Below are positions 1 through 6,484 of a stretch of 9,661 nucleotides of DNA, one piece after another. The stretch covers positions 1 to 9,661 of the forward strand of contig JAIRRK010000012.1 in assembly GCA_031256015.1 (NCBI GenBank). Reading direction: 5' to 3'. Position numbers and translations under genes: made by a program. The DNA is from Dysgonamonadaceae bacterium. Its GTDB lineage: Bacteria; Bacteroidota; Bacteroidia; Bacteroidales; Azobacteroidaceae. Numbering within the stretch: the stretch's first letter is position 1; each line of letters opens with the position of its first letter. The notes beneath the pieces are model-generated. The model worked only from the letters and a program-made list of their open reading frames with translations. It ran no database searches and was not told the origin of the DNA.

Positions 1-31
1 GTTTAGCGTCCGTTGCAAGAAAGACAACTAA
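1..31 (+). CDS. 3' end of a gene entering from the left; FISUMP-type C-terminus
   Basis: Reading from base 2, the frame gives FSVRCKKDN followed by a TAA stop at 29-31. A C-terminal (G)FSVRC plus a few charged residues is the usual ending of FISUMP (Fibrobacter succinogenes major paralogous domain) proteins, which are secreted or surface lipoproteins common in Bacteroidota. Only nine codons are visible, so the family call rests on this short motif and on the similar ending coded at 163-309. Function within the family is generally unknown. The stop codon lies inside the first unit of a heptamer repeat, and a terminator-like hairpin follows 33 bp later. Confidence 0.5.
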   Translation, partial: FSVRCKKDN

Positions 32-67
32 GAACTAAGAGTTTAGAACTAAGAGTTAAGAGTTAAG
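26..67. repeat. Six tandem 7-bp units (AACTAAG / AGTTAAG)
   Basis: The units are AACTAAG (26-32), AACTAAG (33-39), AGTTTAG (40-46), AACTAAG (47-53), AGTTAAG (54-60) and AGTTAAG (61-67). The consensus is A[A/G][C/T]T[A/T]AG with no spacing between copies. The array begins within the last codons of the upstream gene and ends against the terminator-like hairpin. Several units contain TAA or TAG, so read-through in different frames would soon meet a stop. It may be slippage-prone filler; no function is shown. Confidence 0.8.
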
Positions 68-97
68 GGATGCAAGCGATTGTGTCCCTTTGCTTTT
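65..97 (+). terminator. Rho-independent terminator-like hairpin with a GCGA loop
   Basis: Bases 65-75 pair with 80-90 without a bulge: AAGGGA with TCCCTT, then two tandem G-U wobbles (71-84, 72-83), then CAA with TTG, closed by GCGA, a GNRA-type tetraloop. The tail at 89-97 is TTTGCTTTT. Position 34 bp after a stop codon fits transcription termination of the gene entering from the left. The stem is only moderately GC-rich and the T-tract is interrupted, so strength is uncertain. Confidence 0.55.
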
Positions 98-111
98 AAA
101 TAGGTCAATCC

Positions 112-127
112 CTCAACCCTAGTTGAG
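112..127 (+). other. Small perfect hairpin (CTCAAC / GTTGAG)
   Basis: CTCAAC at 112-117 is the exact reverse complement of GTTGAG at 122-127, with a CCTA loop. It lies between the terminator-like hairpin and the broken FISUMP fragment. It could be a weak second terminator or an mRNA end structure, or chance; no T-run follows directly. Confidence 0.35.
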
Positions 128-162
128 CGACAATCTTTCATTACTAGCAAGTGTGGAAATAG

Positions 163-309
163 GGCTTACGGGCTTTCCGGGGGGCTATGCTTCGCTCGTA
201 CGGCGTGAACTTCGGCAACAATGGTGTGTCCGTGACCGACAACTCCGACCGTCCATCCGGTCGGAGTGTCAGGTGCGTGGCAGAATTTCAAATTCGGTTC
301 TTTGTATAA
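163..309 (+). pseudogene. Truncated 3' fragment of a FISUMP-type surface protein gene
   Basis: The frame starting at 163 (after an in-frame TAG at 160-162) runs 48 codons to TAA at 307-309. It reads through VNFGNNGVSV, then a run of Asn, Asp and Ser, then RPSGRSVRCVAEF. An ending of the form (G)xSVRCVAE is characteristic of FISUMP proteins of Bacteroidota. Upstream, this frame is closed by stops (145-147, 160-162) and there is no signal peptide or start, so only the C-terminal tip of a domain remains. In the next frame the preceding bases give NRAYGLSGG, so a frameshift near 190-205 is possible. Together with the similar ending at 1-31, it looks like a decayed tandem paralogue. A 40-codon ATG reading (187-309) exists but is unlikely to be a real gene. 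Confidence 0.5.
238..270 (+). other. Strong GC-rich hairpin inside the FISUMP fragment
   Basis: ACTCCGACCG at 242-251 is exactly complementary to CGGTCGGAGT at 258-267, with the 6-nt loop TCCATC. GAC (238-240) pairs further with GTC (268-270) if A241 is bulged out. It lies 37 bp before the TAA of the fragment and codes part of the SDRPSGRS segment. It could be an mRNA structure or a coincidence of the codons used. Confidence 0.6.
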
Positions 310-430
310 AACGTACAGTTTTATAATTATTTTGTTATTTGTGCAGAAGCAGTTGTCCTTGTCAAGAAGGCGGCTGTTTCGTCTTTTGTGTGGTGCAGGG
401 TAAACCGACTTGAAGCTGATTTTATTCTTC
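310..430. other. Spacer between two convergent 3' ends; no gene seen
   Basis: This 121-bp stretch lies between the stop of the FISUMP fragment and the stop of the minus-strand YvlD-type gene. The first part (310-340) is very AT-rich; 341-410 is clearly richer in GC. No ORF with a plausible start, no strong hairpin and no -7 box were found. The best structure is CCTT-gtcaag-AAGG (357-370), too weak to call a terminator. Confidence 0.6.
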
Positions 431-769
431 TTATGATACGATTACTCCTAAAATACTTGCGACAATACTTAAAATAATACTGAATAGCAATCCCCACCAA
501 AAATTATCTACATAAAACTTATTTCCCATTACGGCATCGGCCAGCAGGATAATAATGGTGTTAATGACTAATAAAAATAAGCCGCAAGTAAGTATTGTTA
601 TGGGAAACGAAATGAATTGAAGAACAGGCTTAACAATCGCATTTAATACTCCCAAAACAATTGCAACAATAATGGCTGTACCAAAATTTTTGACAGAGAC
701 TCCGGGTAGTAACCATGCCGTAAAATAAACGGCAATACTCGAAACAATGATTTTTAATAAAAGAGCCAT
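431..769 (-). CDS. YvlD / phage-holin-4-2 family small membrane protein
   Basis: This 112-residue protein is almost entirely hydrophobic, with four predicted membrane helices at about residues 3-21, 30-47, 53-78 and 91-111. The core, GVLNAIVKP (40-48) followed by a second hydrophobic segment with SFPIT (54-58) and LADA (76-79), matches the family annotated as phage holin family 4_2 or YvlD (Pfam PF04020). Despite the name, members are ordinary chromosomal inner-membrane proteins of unknown function, and nothing here suggests a prophage. Length is normal for the family. It starts at ATG (767-769), 66 bp after the obgE stop on the same strand. No -7 box is visible in that gap, so it is probably read as the last gene of the hpt-adk-obgE transcript. 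Confidence 0.85.
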   Translation of the reverse strand: MALLLKIIVSSIAVYFTAWLLPGVSVKNFGTAIIVAIVLGVLNAIVKPVLQFISFPITILTCGLFLLVINTIIILLADAVMGNKFYVDNFWWGLLFSIILSIVASILGVIVS

Positions 770-835
770 ACTCGTTGATTTACTCTACGAACATAAAACA
801 ACAAAAAGAAAAGAAAGTTTTAAAAGAAAACGATT

Positions 836-1978
836 TTAAATTTTGTGTTCCCAATCCAATTCGTCGTAGTCAACGGAATCTTCATCGTTATCTTCATCGG
901 GAAGGGAATAATCGAAATCGTCCTCTATATCGGCGAGTTTTATGTCCATGGGTTTATAGACGATTGTTTCCATGTTGTGAAATTCCTGATTGTTGAGTTC
1001 TTTCCATAAAAGGTCTTTCAACGCAACGATGCCTTTGTGGGTAACTGCCGAAATAAAAAGATAAGGAATATCAATCAATAACTCTTTTTCGATTGCTTCT
1101 TCCAGTTCTTCGTCGAGCAAATCCGATTTGGAAATAGCTAAAATTCGTTGCTTATCCAACAACTCCGGATTGTATTTAGTTAACTCGTTGAGTAATATTT
1201 CATATTCCTTGTTTATGTTGTCGGCATCGGCCGGAACCAGAAACAAAAGAAGATAATTTCTTTCTATATGCCGAAGGAAACGCAATCCCAATCCTTTTCC
1301 TTCGCTGGCTCCTTCAATAATTCCGGGGATGTCGGCCATGACAAACGAGTAAGAATCTCTGACATTTACGATGCCCAAACTCGGTTCGAGAGTAGTGAAG
1401 GGATAATTGGCAATTTTGGGTTTTGCCGCTGATACAACGGAAAGTAAGGTTGATTTTCCGGCATTGGGGAATCCGACCAAACCGACATCCGCCAATAATT
1501 TTAATTGGAGAATAATTTTTCGTTCTTCATACGGTTCACCGGGTTGAGCGTATTTCGGGGCTTGATTGGTAGCTGTTTTAAAGTGATTGTTTCCTTTTCC
1601 TCCCCGCCCTCCTTTCAATAACACGATTTCTTGCTCGTGATGTTGGACATCGGTGATAAATTCGCCGGTATCTCCGTCGAAGATAACCGTTCCGACGGGA
1701 ACTTCAATGATTCGGTCTTCTCCATCTTTTCCGTGACATAACCGGCCGGATCCGCTTCCGCCGTGTTCGGCTAAGATATGTCGTTCGTATTTAAGATGTA
1801 ATAAAGTCCAATAATTGTGATTTCCGCGTAAAATAATGCTTCCTCCTTTTCCTCCGTCACCTCCGTCGGGTCCTCCGAAAGGGATGTATTTTTCTCTTCT
1901 GAAATGAACAGAACCTCTTCCTCCTTTCCCTGAGCGGGCATAAATTTTTATATAATCAACGAAATTCGATTCTGACAT
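836..1978 (-). CDS. obgE: Obg family GTPase ObgE/CgtA
   Basis: A ribosome-associated GTPase of 380 residues, involved in late large-subunit assembly and growth control. The glycine-rich Obg fold covers about residues 1-158 ([38 protein letters not shown]). The G domain follows: G1 GFPNAGKS (169-176), switch I with FTTL (194-197), G3 DIPG (216-219), G4 SKSD (283-286) and G5 SA (310-311). G4 has Ser where the consensus NKxD has Asn; the Lys and the specificity Asp are kept. No Obg C-terminal (OCT) domain is recognisable. Instead the end (about 349-377) is a strongly acidic tail. Essential in most bacteria. It sits 47 bp downstream of adk and is probably co-transcribed with it. Confidence 0.97.
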   Translation of the reverse strand: MSESNFVDYIKIYARSGKGGRGSVHFRREKYIPFGGPDGGDGGKGGSIILRGNHNYWTLLHLKYERHILAEHGGSGSGRLCHGKDGEDRIIEVPVGTVIFDGDTGEFITDVQHHEQEIVLLKGGRGGKGNNHFKTATNQAPKYAQPGEPYEERKIILQLKLLADVGLVGFPNAGKSTLLSVVSAAKPKIANYPFTTLEPSLGIVNVRDSYSFVMADIPGIIEGASEGKGLGLRFLRHIERNYLLLFLVPADADNINKEYEILLNELTKYNPELLDKQRILAISKSDLLDEELEEAIEKELLIDIPYLFISAVTHKGIVALKDLLWKELNNQEFHNMETIVYKPMDIKLADIEDDFDYSLPDEDNDEDSVDYDELDWEHKI

Positions 1979-2025
1979 TTTACTGTTGTAAGTTTTGAAA
2001 TATTGAAATAAATGAAACGAGGAAA

Positions 2026-2610
2026 TTAATCCTTTATATTGGATATTCGGTCGATGACTTCCGTAATTTCTTCAAAAATATCGTCAATCGAGCCGACTCC
2101 TTTTATAGTGAATAATTTTCCTTTTTTCTTGTAGTATTCTTTGACAGGTTCGGTTTGTTCTTTGTACACGTTCAATCGATTTTGGATTACTTCGATACGA
2201 TCATCACATCTGCCGCACTCTTCCCCTCTTTTCAGTAATCGTTCGATTAGTTCGTCCTCATTGACCGATAGATTGAAAACAGTTGCAACCGATGTTTTTC
2301 GTTCTCTGAGCATTTCATCCAACGCTTTTGCTTGAGAAAGTGTGCGCGGGAAACCGTCAAAAATATAACCTTTTTCATTTTCGGATTGGTCGATTAATTC
2401 GGCGAATACATCAACTATTAATTGATCGGGAACCAATTTTCCTTTGTTAATATATTTCTCTGCAACAAGTCCTAATTCTGTCTTATTCGCTATTTCTTTA
2501 CGCAAAATTTCGCCTGTAGAAATGTGGAGTAAGCCATATTTTTTTATAATCAAATTGCTTTGAGTTCCTTTTCCTGCTCCCGGTGCTCCAAAAATTACGA
2601 TATTCAACAT
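2026..2610 (-). CDS. adk: Adenylate kinase, short-lid form
   Basis: Cytoplasmic enzyme for ATP + AMP = 2 ADP, 194 residues. The P-loop is GAPGAGKGT (8-16). The AMP-binding region has STGE (31-34) and DGFPRT (85-90), with the following Gln (93). Arginines at 123, 128 and 138, plus 145 in QNRLNVY, fit the lid and phosphate-binding positions. The lid is the short type (about 124-140), without the roughly 27-residue insertion and four-Cys zinc site of long-lid enzymes. It does contain an isolated CGRC at 132-135. The start ATG gives the standard [12 protein letters not shown]-terminus. Gaps are 45 bp to hpt and 47 bp to obgE on the same strand; no -7 box is visible in either. UMP/CMP kinase is a related family, but the sequence and context favour adk. 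Confidence 0.95.
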   Translation of the reverse strand: MLNIVIFGAPGAGKGTQSNLIIKKYGLLHISTGEILRKEIANKTELGLVAEKYINKGKLVPDQLIVDVFAELIDQSENEKGYIFDGFPRTLSQAKALDEMLRERKTSVATVFNLSVNEDELIERLLKRGEECGRCDDRIEVIQNRLNVYKEQTEPVKEYYKKKGKLFTIKGVGSIDDIFEEITEVIDRISNIKD

Positions 2611-2655
2611 TTTTTCCGCTTACTTATTTTTGTGAATAATAGTTCCTTGAAGAAT

Positions 2656-3198
2656 TTAATCAGTTTTCAATTGATAAATATCCCTTAAATTTCTGCCTCT
2701 TTGATTATAATCCAAACCAAATCCCACGACAAAATTGTTGGGAATCTCTTTGACGACATAATCGGGTGAAATGCTCACTTCGAGTGCATCAGGCTTAAAC
2801 AATAAACTTGCGATTCGAATACTTAAAGGTTGTTTTTGTTGCAATGATTTCAATAAATAATCCATTGTATATCCGGTATCTATAATGTCTTCAACTACAA
2901 CAACGTTTCTGTTTGTAATGTCCACTTCCAAATCGTAAGTTTTATTTACTGTGTTGTTGCTTCTTTTTGTGCCCGTATAAGATTTGAATCGAATAAAAGT
3001 AACTTCACAATCATGTTCGAACCGGCCAATCAATTCCGATGCAAACATAAATGCCCCATTTAAAACACAGATGAATAAAGGTTGCTTACCTTTTAATTCT
3101 TCATTCATTTTCTTGCTGACTTTCTTTATTCCATTCAAAATTTCCTTTTCAGAAATAAATAAATCAAACTTTTTATCTATAAGTTGAACAAATGACAT
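2656..3198 (-). CDS. hpt: Hypoxanthine phosphoribosyltransferase
   Basis: Purine salvage enzyme that joins hypoxanthine (and usually guanine) to PRPP to give IMP or GMP. It is 180 residues, normal for bacterial type I PRTases. The PRPP loop is VVVVEDIIDTGYT (99-111), with the acidic pair E103-D104. The base-binding side has FKPDAL (134-139), where Lys135 contacts the purine O6, and VGFGLDYNQRGRNL (158-171), with the conserved Asp163 and an RNL end. A flexible loop SYTGTKRS (73-80) corresponds to the SxxxG region that closes over the active site. First gene of the minus-strand cluster; a -7-like box lies 27 bp upstream of its ATG. It supplies nucleotides that adk then handles. Confidence 0.95.
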   Translation of the reverse strand: MSFVQLIDKKFDLFISEKEILNGIKKVSKKMNEELKGKQPLFICVLNGAFMFASELIGRFEHDCEVTFIRFKSYTGTKRSNNTVNKTYDLEVDITNRNVVVVEDIIDTGYTMDYLLKSLQQKQPLSIRIASLLFKPDALEVSISPDYVVKEIPNNFVVGFGLDYNQRGRNLRDIYQLKTD

Positions 3199-3224
3199 TA
3201 ATATCTTCTATGAAAATGAGCGTA

Positions 3225-3232
3225 CAAAAGTA
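3225..3232 (-). promoter_or_regulatory. Bacteroidota -7 box for the hpt-adk-obgE cluster
   Basis: On the minus strand this reads TACTTTTG, an exact TAnnTTTG, the -7 element used by the Bacteroidota primary sigma factor. It ends 26 bp before the hpt ATG, leaving a leader of about 20 nt. The matching -33 TTTG is not found at 19-21 bp; that region is simply T-rich (complement of 3252-3262). Confidence 0.5.
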
Positions 3233-3404
3233 GACAAAAAATATCAATTAAGAATTAAAAATAAAATAATTTTCTCCGATAAACTTGCTTACTCATTGAC
3301 TCCTAAAAATGTAACTATCCTTCCGTATTTTAAAATATTTTTCCGCTTATTCTGCGATAGAATAGTATCTCCTTGCAAGATGGTGTATTTAATCGAATCA
3401 TGAT

Positions 3405-3412
3405 TATCTTTG
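3405..3412 (+). promoter_or_regulatory. Bacteroidota -7 box for nnr
   Basis: TATCTTTG is an exact match to TAnnTTTG and ends 15 bp before the nnr ATG. If used, the mRNA leader is only about 10 nt and leaves little or no room for a ribosome binding site. No TTTG -33 element is found at the usual spacing. Together with the box at 3225-3232, it makes the 229-bp gap a plausible divergent promoter region. Confidence 0.45.
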
Positions 3413-3427
3413 TGAAAAATCGATTCA

Positions 3428-4942
3428 ATGAAAATATTCAGTGTCTCCCGGATAAAAGAAATAGACCAATATACCATGGAGCATGAACCTATTCGCTCCA
3501 TTGATTTGATGGAAAGAGCTTCATCGTGTTTTGTCGACGCTTTGTTAAAAGAGATTGCTCCCAATCGGAAAATAATTGTTTTTGCCGGACCCGGAAACAA
3601 TGGAGGAGACGCATTGGCTATTTCCCGATTATTGGTGAAGCAGGCCTATCGTATTGAAGTTTATTTGTTTAATCCCAAACAAAAGCTTTCCGAAGATTGT
3701 GAAGTGAATAAAACCAAATTATTAGCTCTTCCGAATATTGTTTTTACTGAAATAACAAACGAAATTCCCGATATAAAGATAAAAAAAGAAGACGTTGTCA
3801 TCGACGGATTGTTCGGCTCCGGTTTGAATAAACCTTTAACAGGGAAGATAGCAGAAATGATTCAATGGATTAATCGTTCGGAAGCGGAGGTTTATGCCAT
3901 TGATATGCCTTCGGGGTTGTTCGGAGAACCGAATGATTTCAATTTCTCCGGAAACATTATCCGTGCAACGAAAACCTTCACTTTTCAATCGCCTAAATTG
4001 TCGTTTTTCATGCCGGATAATTATCAATATACAGGTGATTGGAGCATCTTGAATATCGGTTTACATAAGGAAATAATGAATCGTTTGCCTGTTTCCCGGT
4101 ATTATTTGGAAAAAGAAGATATTCGTCCGATAATCAAAAAAAGAAACCGGTTTGCTTATAAGAACAACTTCGGACATGCCCTTATTGTTGCCGGAAGTAA
4201 AGGTAAAATGGGAGCTGCCGTTTTGGCTGCCAAAGCGGTATTGAGAAGCGGTGCCGGATTAGTCACAACTCATATTCCTTCAGGAGGAGAAATCATTATG
4301 CAATCGTCATTCGCCGAAGCAATGACGGAAACAGATAAGGAAACAGATATAATCTCGGAAATAACCCATTCGGAAATTTATTCATCCGTCGGAATCGGTC
4401 CGGGAATGGGGACGGCCGAGAAAACGCAACAAGCATTAGCGCGTTTTTTAACGACCAATCGCTCTCCCTTGGTCTTGGACGCCGATGCCCTCAATATGAT
4501 AGCTCTCCATCCGGAATGGAAAAAAGAGATACCGGCCAATAGCATTTTGACTCCTCACGCAGGCGAATTTGCTCGTTTGGCCGGGAAATCGTTATCTTCT
4601 TATGCCCGTTTGGAAAAAGCTCAAAAGTATGCCGAAGAAATCAATTGCATCCTCATTCTGAAAGGTGCTTATACCGCAATCTGTTTGCCGGATGGAAGGA
4701 TTTATTTTAATTCTACGGGAAACCCGGGTATGGCCACTGCCGGAAGCGGAGATGTTTTGACCGGAATATTAACCGGTTTGCTCTCCCAATCGTACACTTC
4801 GGAAGAGGCGGCACTTTTGGGCGTTTATCTTCACGGCTTGTCCGGAGATATTGCCGCCGCGAAAAAATCGAAAGAAAGTATGATTGCCGGAGATATTATC
4901 GATTGTTTAGGCCTTGCTTTTCAAGAATTAAGCTCATGGTAA
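3428..4942 (+). CDS. nnr: Bifunctional NAD(P)H-hydrate epimerase / ADP-dependent dehydratase
   Basis: Metabolite-repair enzyme that converts hydrated NADH/NADPH (NAD(P)HX) back to the working cofactors: the N-terminal half epimerises R and S forms, the C-terminal half dehydrates the S form using ADP. The 504 residues are full length. The YjeF-N domain (about 1-215) has AGPGNNGGDALA (53-64), DGLFGSGL (126-133) and DMPSGL (159-164), Asp159 being the usual active-site Asp. The ribokinase-like YjeF-C domain (about 225-504) has NNFGHALIVAGSKGKMGA (246-263), GPGMGT (324-329), LDADALN (350-356), TPHAGEF (375-381), KGAYT (412-416) and AGSGDVLTG (438-446), with the catalytic Asp442. The only in-frame start after an upstream stop (TGA at 3413-3415) is ATG 3428. 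Divergent from hpt. Confidence 0.96.
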   Translation: MKIFSVSRIKEIDQYTMEHEPIRSIDLMERASSCFVDALLKEIAPNRKIIVFAGPGNNGGDALAISRLLVKQAYRIEVYLFNPKQKLSEDCEVNKTKLLALPNIVFTEITNEIPDIKIKKEDVVIDGLFGSGLNKPLTGKIAEMIQWINRSEAEVYAIDMPSGLFGEPNDFNFSGNIIRATKTFTFQSPKLSFFMPDNYQYTGDWSILNIGLHKEIMNRLPVSRYYLEKEDIRPIIKKRNRFAYKNNFGHALIVAGSKGKMGAAVLAAKAVLRSGAGLVTTHIPSGGEIIMQSSFAEAMTETDKETDIISEITHSEIYSSVGIGPGMGTAEKTQQALARFLTTNRSPLVLDADALNMIALHPEWKKEIPANSILTPHAGEFARLAGKSLSSYARLEKAQKYAEEINCILILKGAYTAICLPDGRIYFNSTGNPGMATAGSGDVLTGILTGLLSQSYTSEEAALLGVYLHGLSGDIAAAKKSKESMIAGDIIDCLGLAFQELSSW

Positions 4943-5011
4943 TGACTATGAAATGTGAATCGCTTTGCAAAAAAGAACTTTCCGGACAGGTGTTTTTCCC
5001 CTTAATTTTAC

Positions 5012-5019
5012 TACTTTTA
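5012..5019 (+). promoter_or_regulatory. Possible -7 box for the SGNH-SGNH-MBOAT cassette
   Basis: TACTTTTA differs from TAnnTTTG only in the last base and lies 22 bp before the TTG start of the first SGNH gene, leaving about 19 nt of leader with a purine-rich stretch. No -33 TTTG is found at the right spacing. The alternative is read-through from nnr, whose stop is 99 bp upstream of that start; no convincing terminator was seen in the gap. Confidence 0.35.
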
Positions 5020-5029
5020 CGGAATTTTC

Positions 5030-5045
5030 AAGGAAAATGTTTTGA
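5030..5045 (+). promoter_or_regulatory. Ribosome binding site and TTG start region, with an overlapping two-codon ATG frame
   Basis: AAGGAAA (5030-5036) is five bases before the TTG start at 5042. The nearest ATG (5037-5039) is out of frame and reads Met-Phe-stop, with its TGA (5043-5045) overlapping the TTG. So TTG is the only start that keeps the N-terminal membrane anchor; the next in-frame ATG, codon 30, would remove it. Confidence 0.5.
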
Positions 5046-6484
5046 GAGCATATAAAACTTTATTATTCATATTGACTGTATTACTCGTACTGGGATTAAT
5101 CAGCTTTCTTTCACCCGAAGAAGGATGGATGATAGGAGATAAAAACTTCTACTTCCCCACGGTGGAGGAGATGGTGAATGAAGAACCGGAACATATTGTT
5201 GCTGCTTCCCGGCGAATGATGGAAATAGAAGAAAGTTTCCGTATTCAACAACAGAAAGATTCGATTGCTTATGCCGATTCTTTATCGTTTTACCTGAGTT
5301 TTTTCAAAAGCAATCCCTCCCGTATTGAATTACCGGGAAATAATCCGAATTATTTCCACGAATTGTTTGCATCATTCGATAGTTGTGTTTCCCGAAATGA
5401 ACTTATCCATGTTCTGCATTACGGAGATTCTCAGATTGAAGGAGACCGCATAACCGGAACGATTCGCCAAAAGCTTCAAGAAACGTTCGGAGGAAACGGA
5501 CCGGGACTTTTACCGGCAGTACAACTTATTCCGTCGGCATCCGTCGGACAAACTTCAAGTGAAAATATAACAAGATACACCGTTTCGGGAAGTCATCAGA
5601 ATCGCGCTTCTCACCGGCGTTACGGCGTTCTGGGGCAACTGGGCGTGACGGAAGGCGAAAGCTATATATCATTCGCTACTCGAAATTGGAAAGATACTTA
5701 CGAGAATGTGAAAACCTTTGATTGTATTCGCTTGTTTGTCGGAAGAACTTCCTCCGGTTTTAAGGCCGACATCATTCTTCCCGACAAAACCATTTTGCGA
5801 GGGAAACCTCAAACAATCAATTCGTCTTTAACGGTTTATTCGTGGAAACCGGAAAACCCCGTCAAGAAGTTTGACTTAAGAATGTCCGGGTCGGGAGAAA
5901 TATACGGAATTGCTACGGATGGAAATGCCGGAATTGCCTTGAGTAATATCCCCTACAGAGGAAGTTCGGGAACGTTTTATACTTCGATGGATTCGCTCTT
6001 GCTCGCTTCCATGTACAAAGAATTGAATACCCGCTTAATCCTTCTGGAGTTTGGAGGAAATGTCGTCCCCTACGCTGAAACCGAAAAGTCAATCGCCGAT
6101 TACAAAGACAATATCTCCCGACAACTCGCATTTTTACGAAATGTTTGTCCCGAAGCAAAAATCGTTTTCATTGGTCCGGCCGACATGTCGACCAAACTTC
6201 GAGGGAAGTTGCAAACCTATCCTCATTTGGAACAATTAATCGCGGCTTTGAAAGAAGCAGCGTTGGACAATGGAGTCGCCTTTTGGAACATGTATGAAGT
6301 AATGGGAGGAAAAGACTCGATGATTAGTTGGGTGAAAAATTCTCCGGCTTTGGCTGCTCCGGATTATATTCACTTTTCCGGCAGAGGAGCAATTCGAATG
6401 GGAGAGCTTTTCTTCGATTCATTCATGATTTACTACGACTATTATAAATTTGACAGGGAACACCCCCGTAAACAGCGACGTTAA
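5042..6484 (+). CDS. Membrane-anchored SGNH/GDSL hydrolase-like protein, probable glycan O-acyl transfer partner
   Basis: A 480-residue protein with a short basic start, one hydrophobic helix (about 5-23) and a long hydrophilic remainder, so most likely an inner-membrane signal anchor with the domain in the periplasm. SGNH blocks are present: YGDSQ with nucleophile Ser130, the Gly/Asn segment NAGIALSN (295-302), FGGN with Asn340, and DYIH with Asp441 and His444. Residues 200-290 form a beta-rich insert between blocks I and II. The tail is basic (HPRKQRR). A second SGNH paralogue starts right after its stop and an MBOAT follows, the arrangement of AlgJ/AlgX with AlgI or PatB with PatA. The likely role is acyl (acetyl) transfer to an extracytoplasmic glycan. 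Esterase activity is the alternative; the substrate is unknown. The start is TTG. Confidence 0.8.
   Translation: MRAYKTLLFILTVLLVLGLISFLSPEEGWMIGDKNFYFPTVEEMVNEEPEHIVAASRRMMEIEESFRIQQQKDSIAYADSLSFYLSFFKSNPSRIELPGNNPNYFHELFASFDSCVSRNELIHVLHYGDSQIEGDRITGTIRQKLQETFGGNGPGLLPAVQLIPSASVGQTSSENITRYTVSGSHQNRASHRRYGVLGQLGVTEGESYISFATRNWKDTYENVKTFDCIRLFVGRTSSGFKADIILPDKTILRGKPQTINSSLTVYSWKPENPVKKFDLRMSGSGEIYGIATDGNAGIALSNIPYRGSSGTFYTSMDSLLLASMYKELNTRLILLEFGGNVVPYAETEKSIADYKDNISRQLAFLRNVCPEAKIVFIGPADMSTKLRGKLQTYPHLEQLIAALKEAALDNGVAFWNMYEVMGGKDSMISWVKNSPALAAPDYIHFSGRGAIRMGELFFDSFMIYYDYYKFDREHPRKQRR

Noticed and set aside
123..326. 67-codon frame with a TTG start
   Set aside because: It overlaps the frame that ends in the recognisable SVRCVAEF. 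Its own translation has no domain, signal or family likeness.
357..370. CCTT/AAGG hairpin as a bidirectional terminator between convergent genes
   Set aside because: Only four base pairs, with poor extension and no flanking T-tract on either strand.
342..413. Cysteine-rich frame (six Cys in 23 codons) on the plus strand
   Set aside because: There is no start codon at a sensible place and no ribosome binding site or recognisable domain; a similar-length open frame exists on the minus strand, so it is likely chance.
431..769. Holin, hence a prophage remnant
   Set aside because: The phage-holin-4-2 name is historical; this YvlD-type protein is widespread on chromosomes and no lysin, portal, terminase or integrase is nearby.
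2622..2632. Plus-strand TATTTTTG resembling a -7 box between adk and hpt
   Set aside because: It points into the antisense of hpt where no plus-strand gene exists; such AT-rich matches are expected by chance.
3289..3600. Minus-strand frame across the nnr start
   Set aside because: It overlaps the conserved N-terminal domain of nnr and the likely promoter; no family resemblance.
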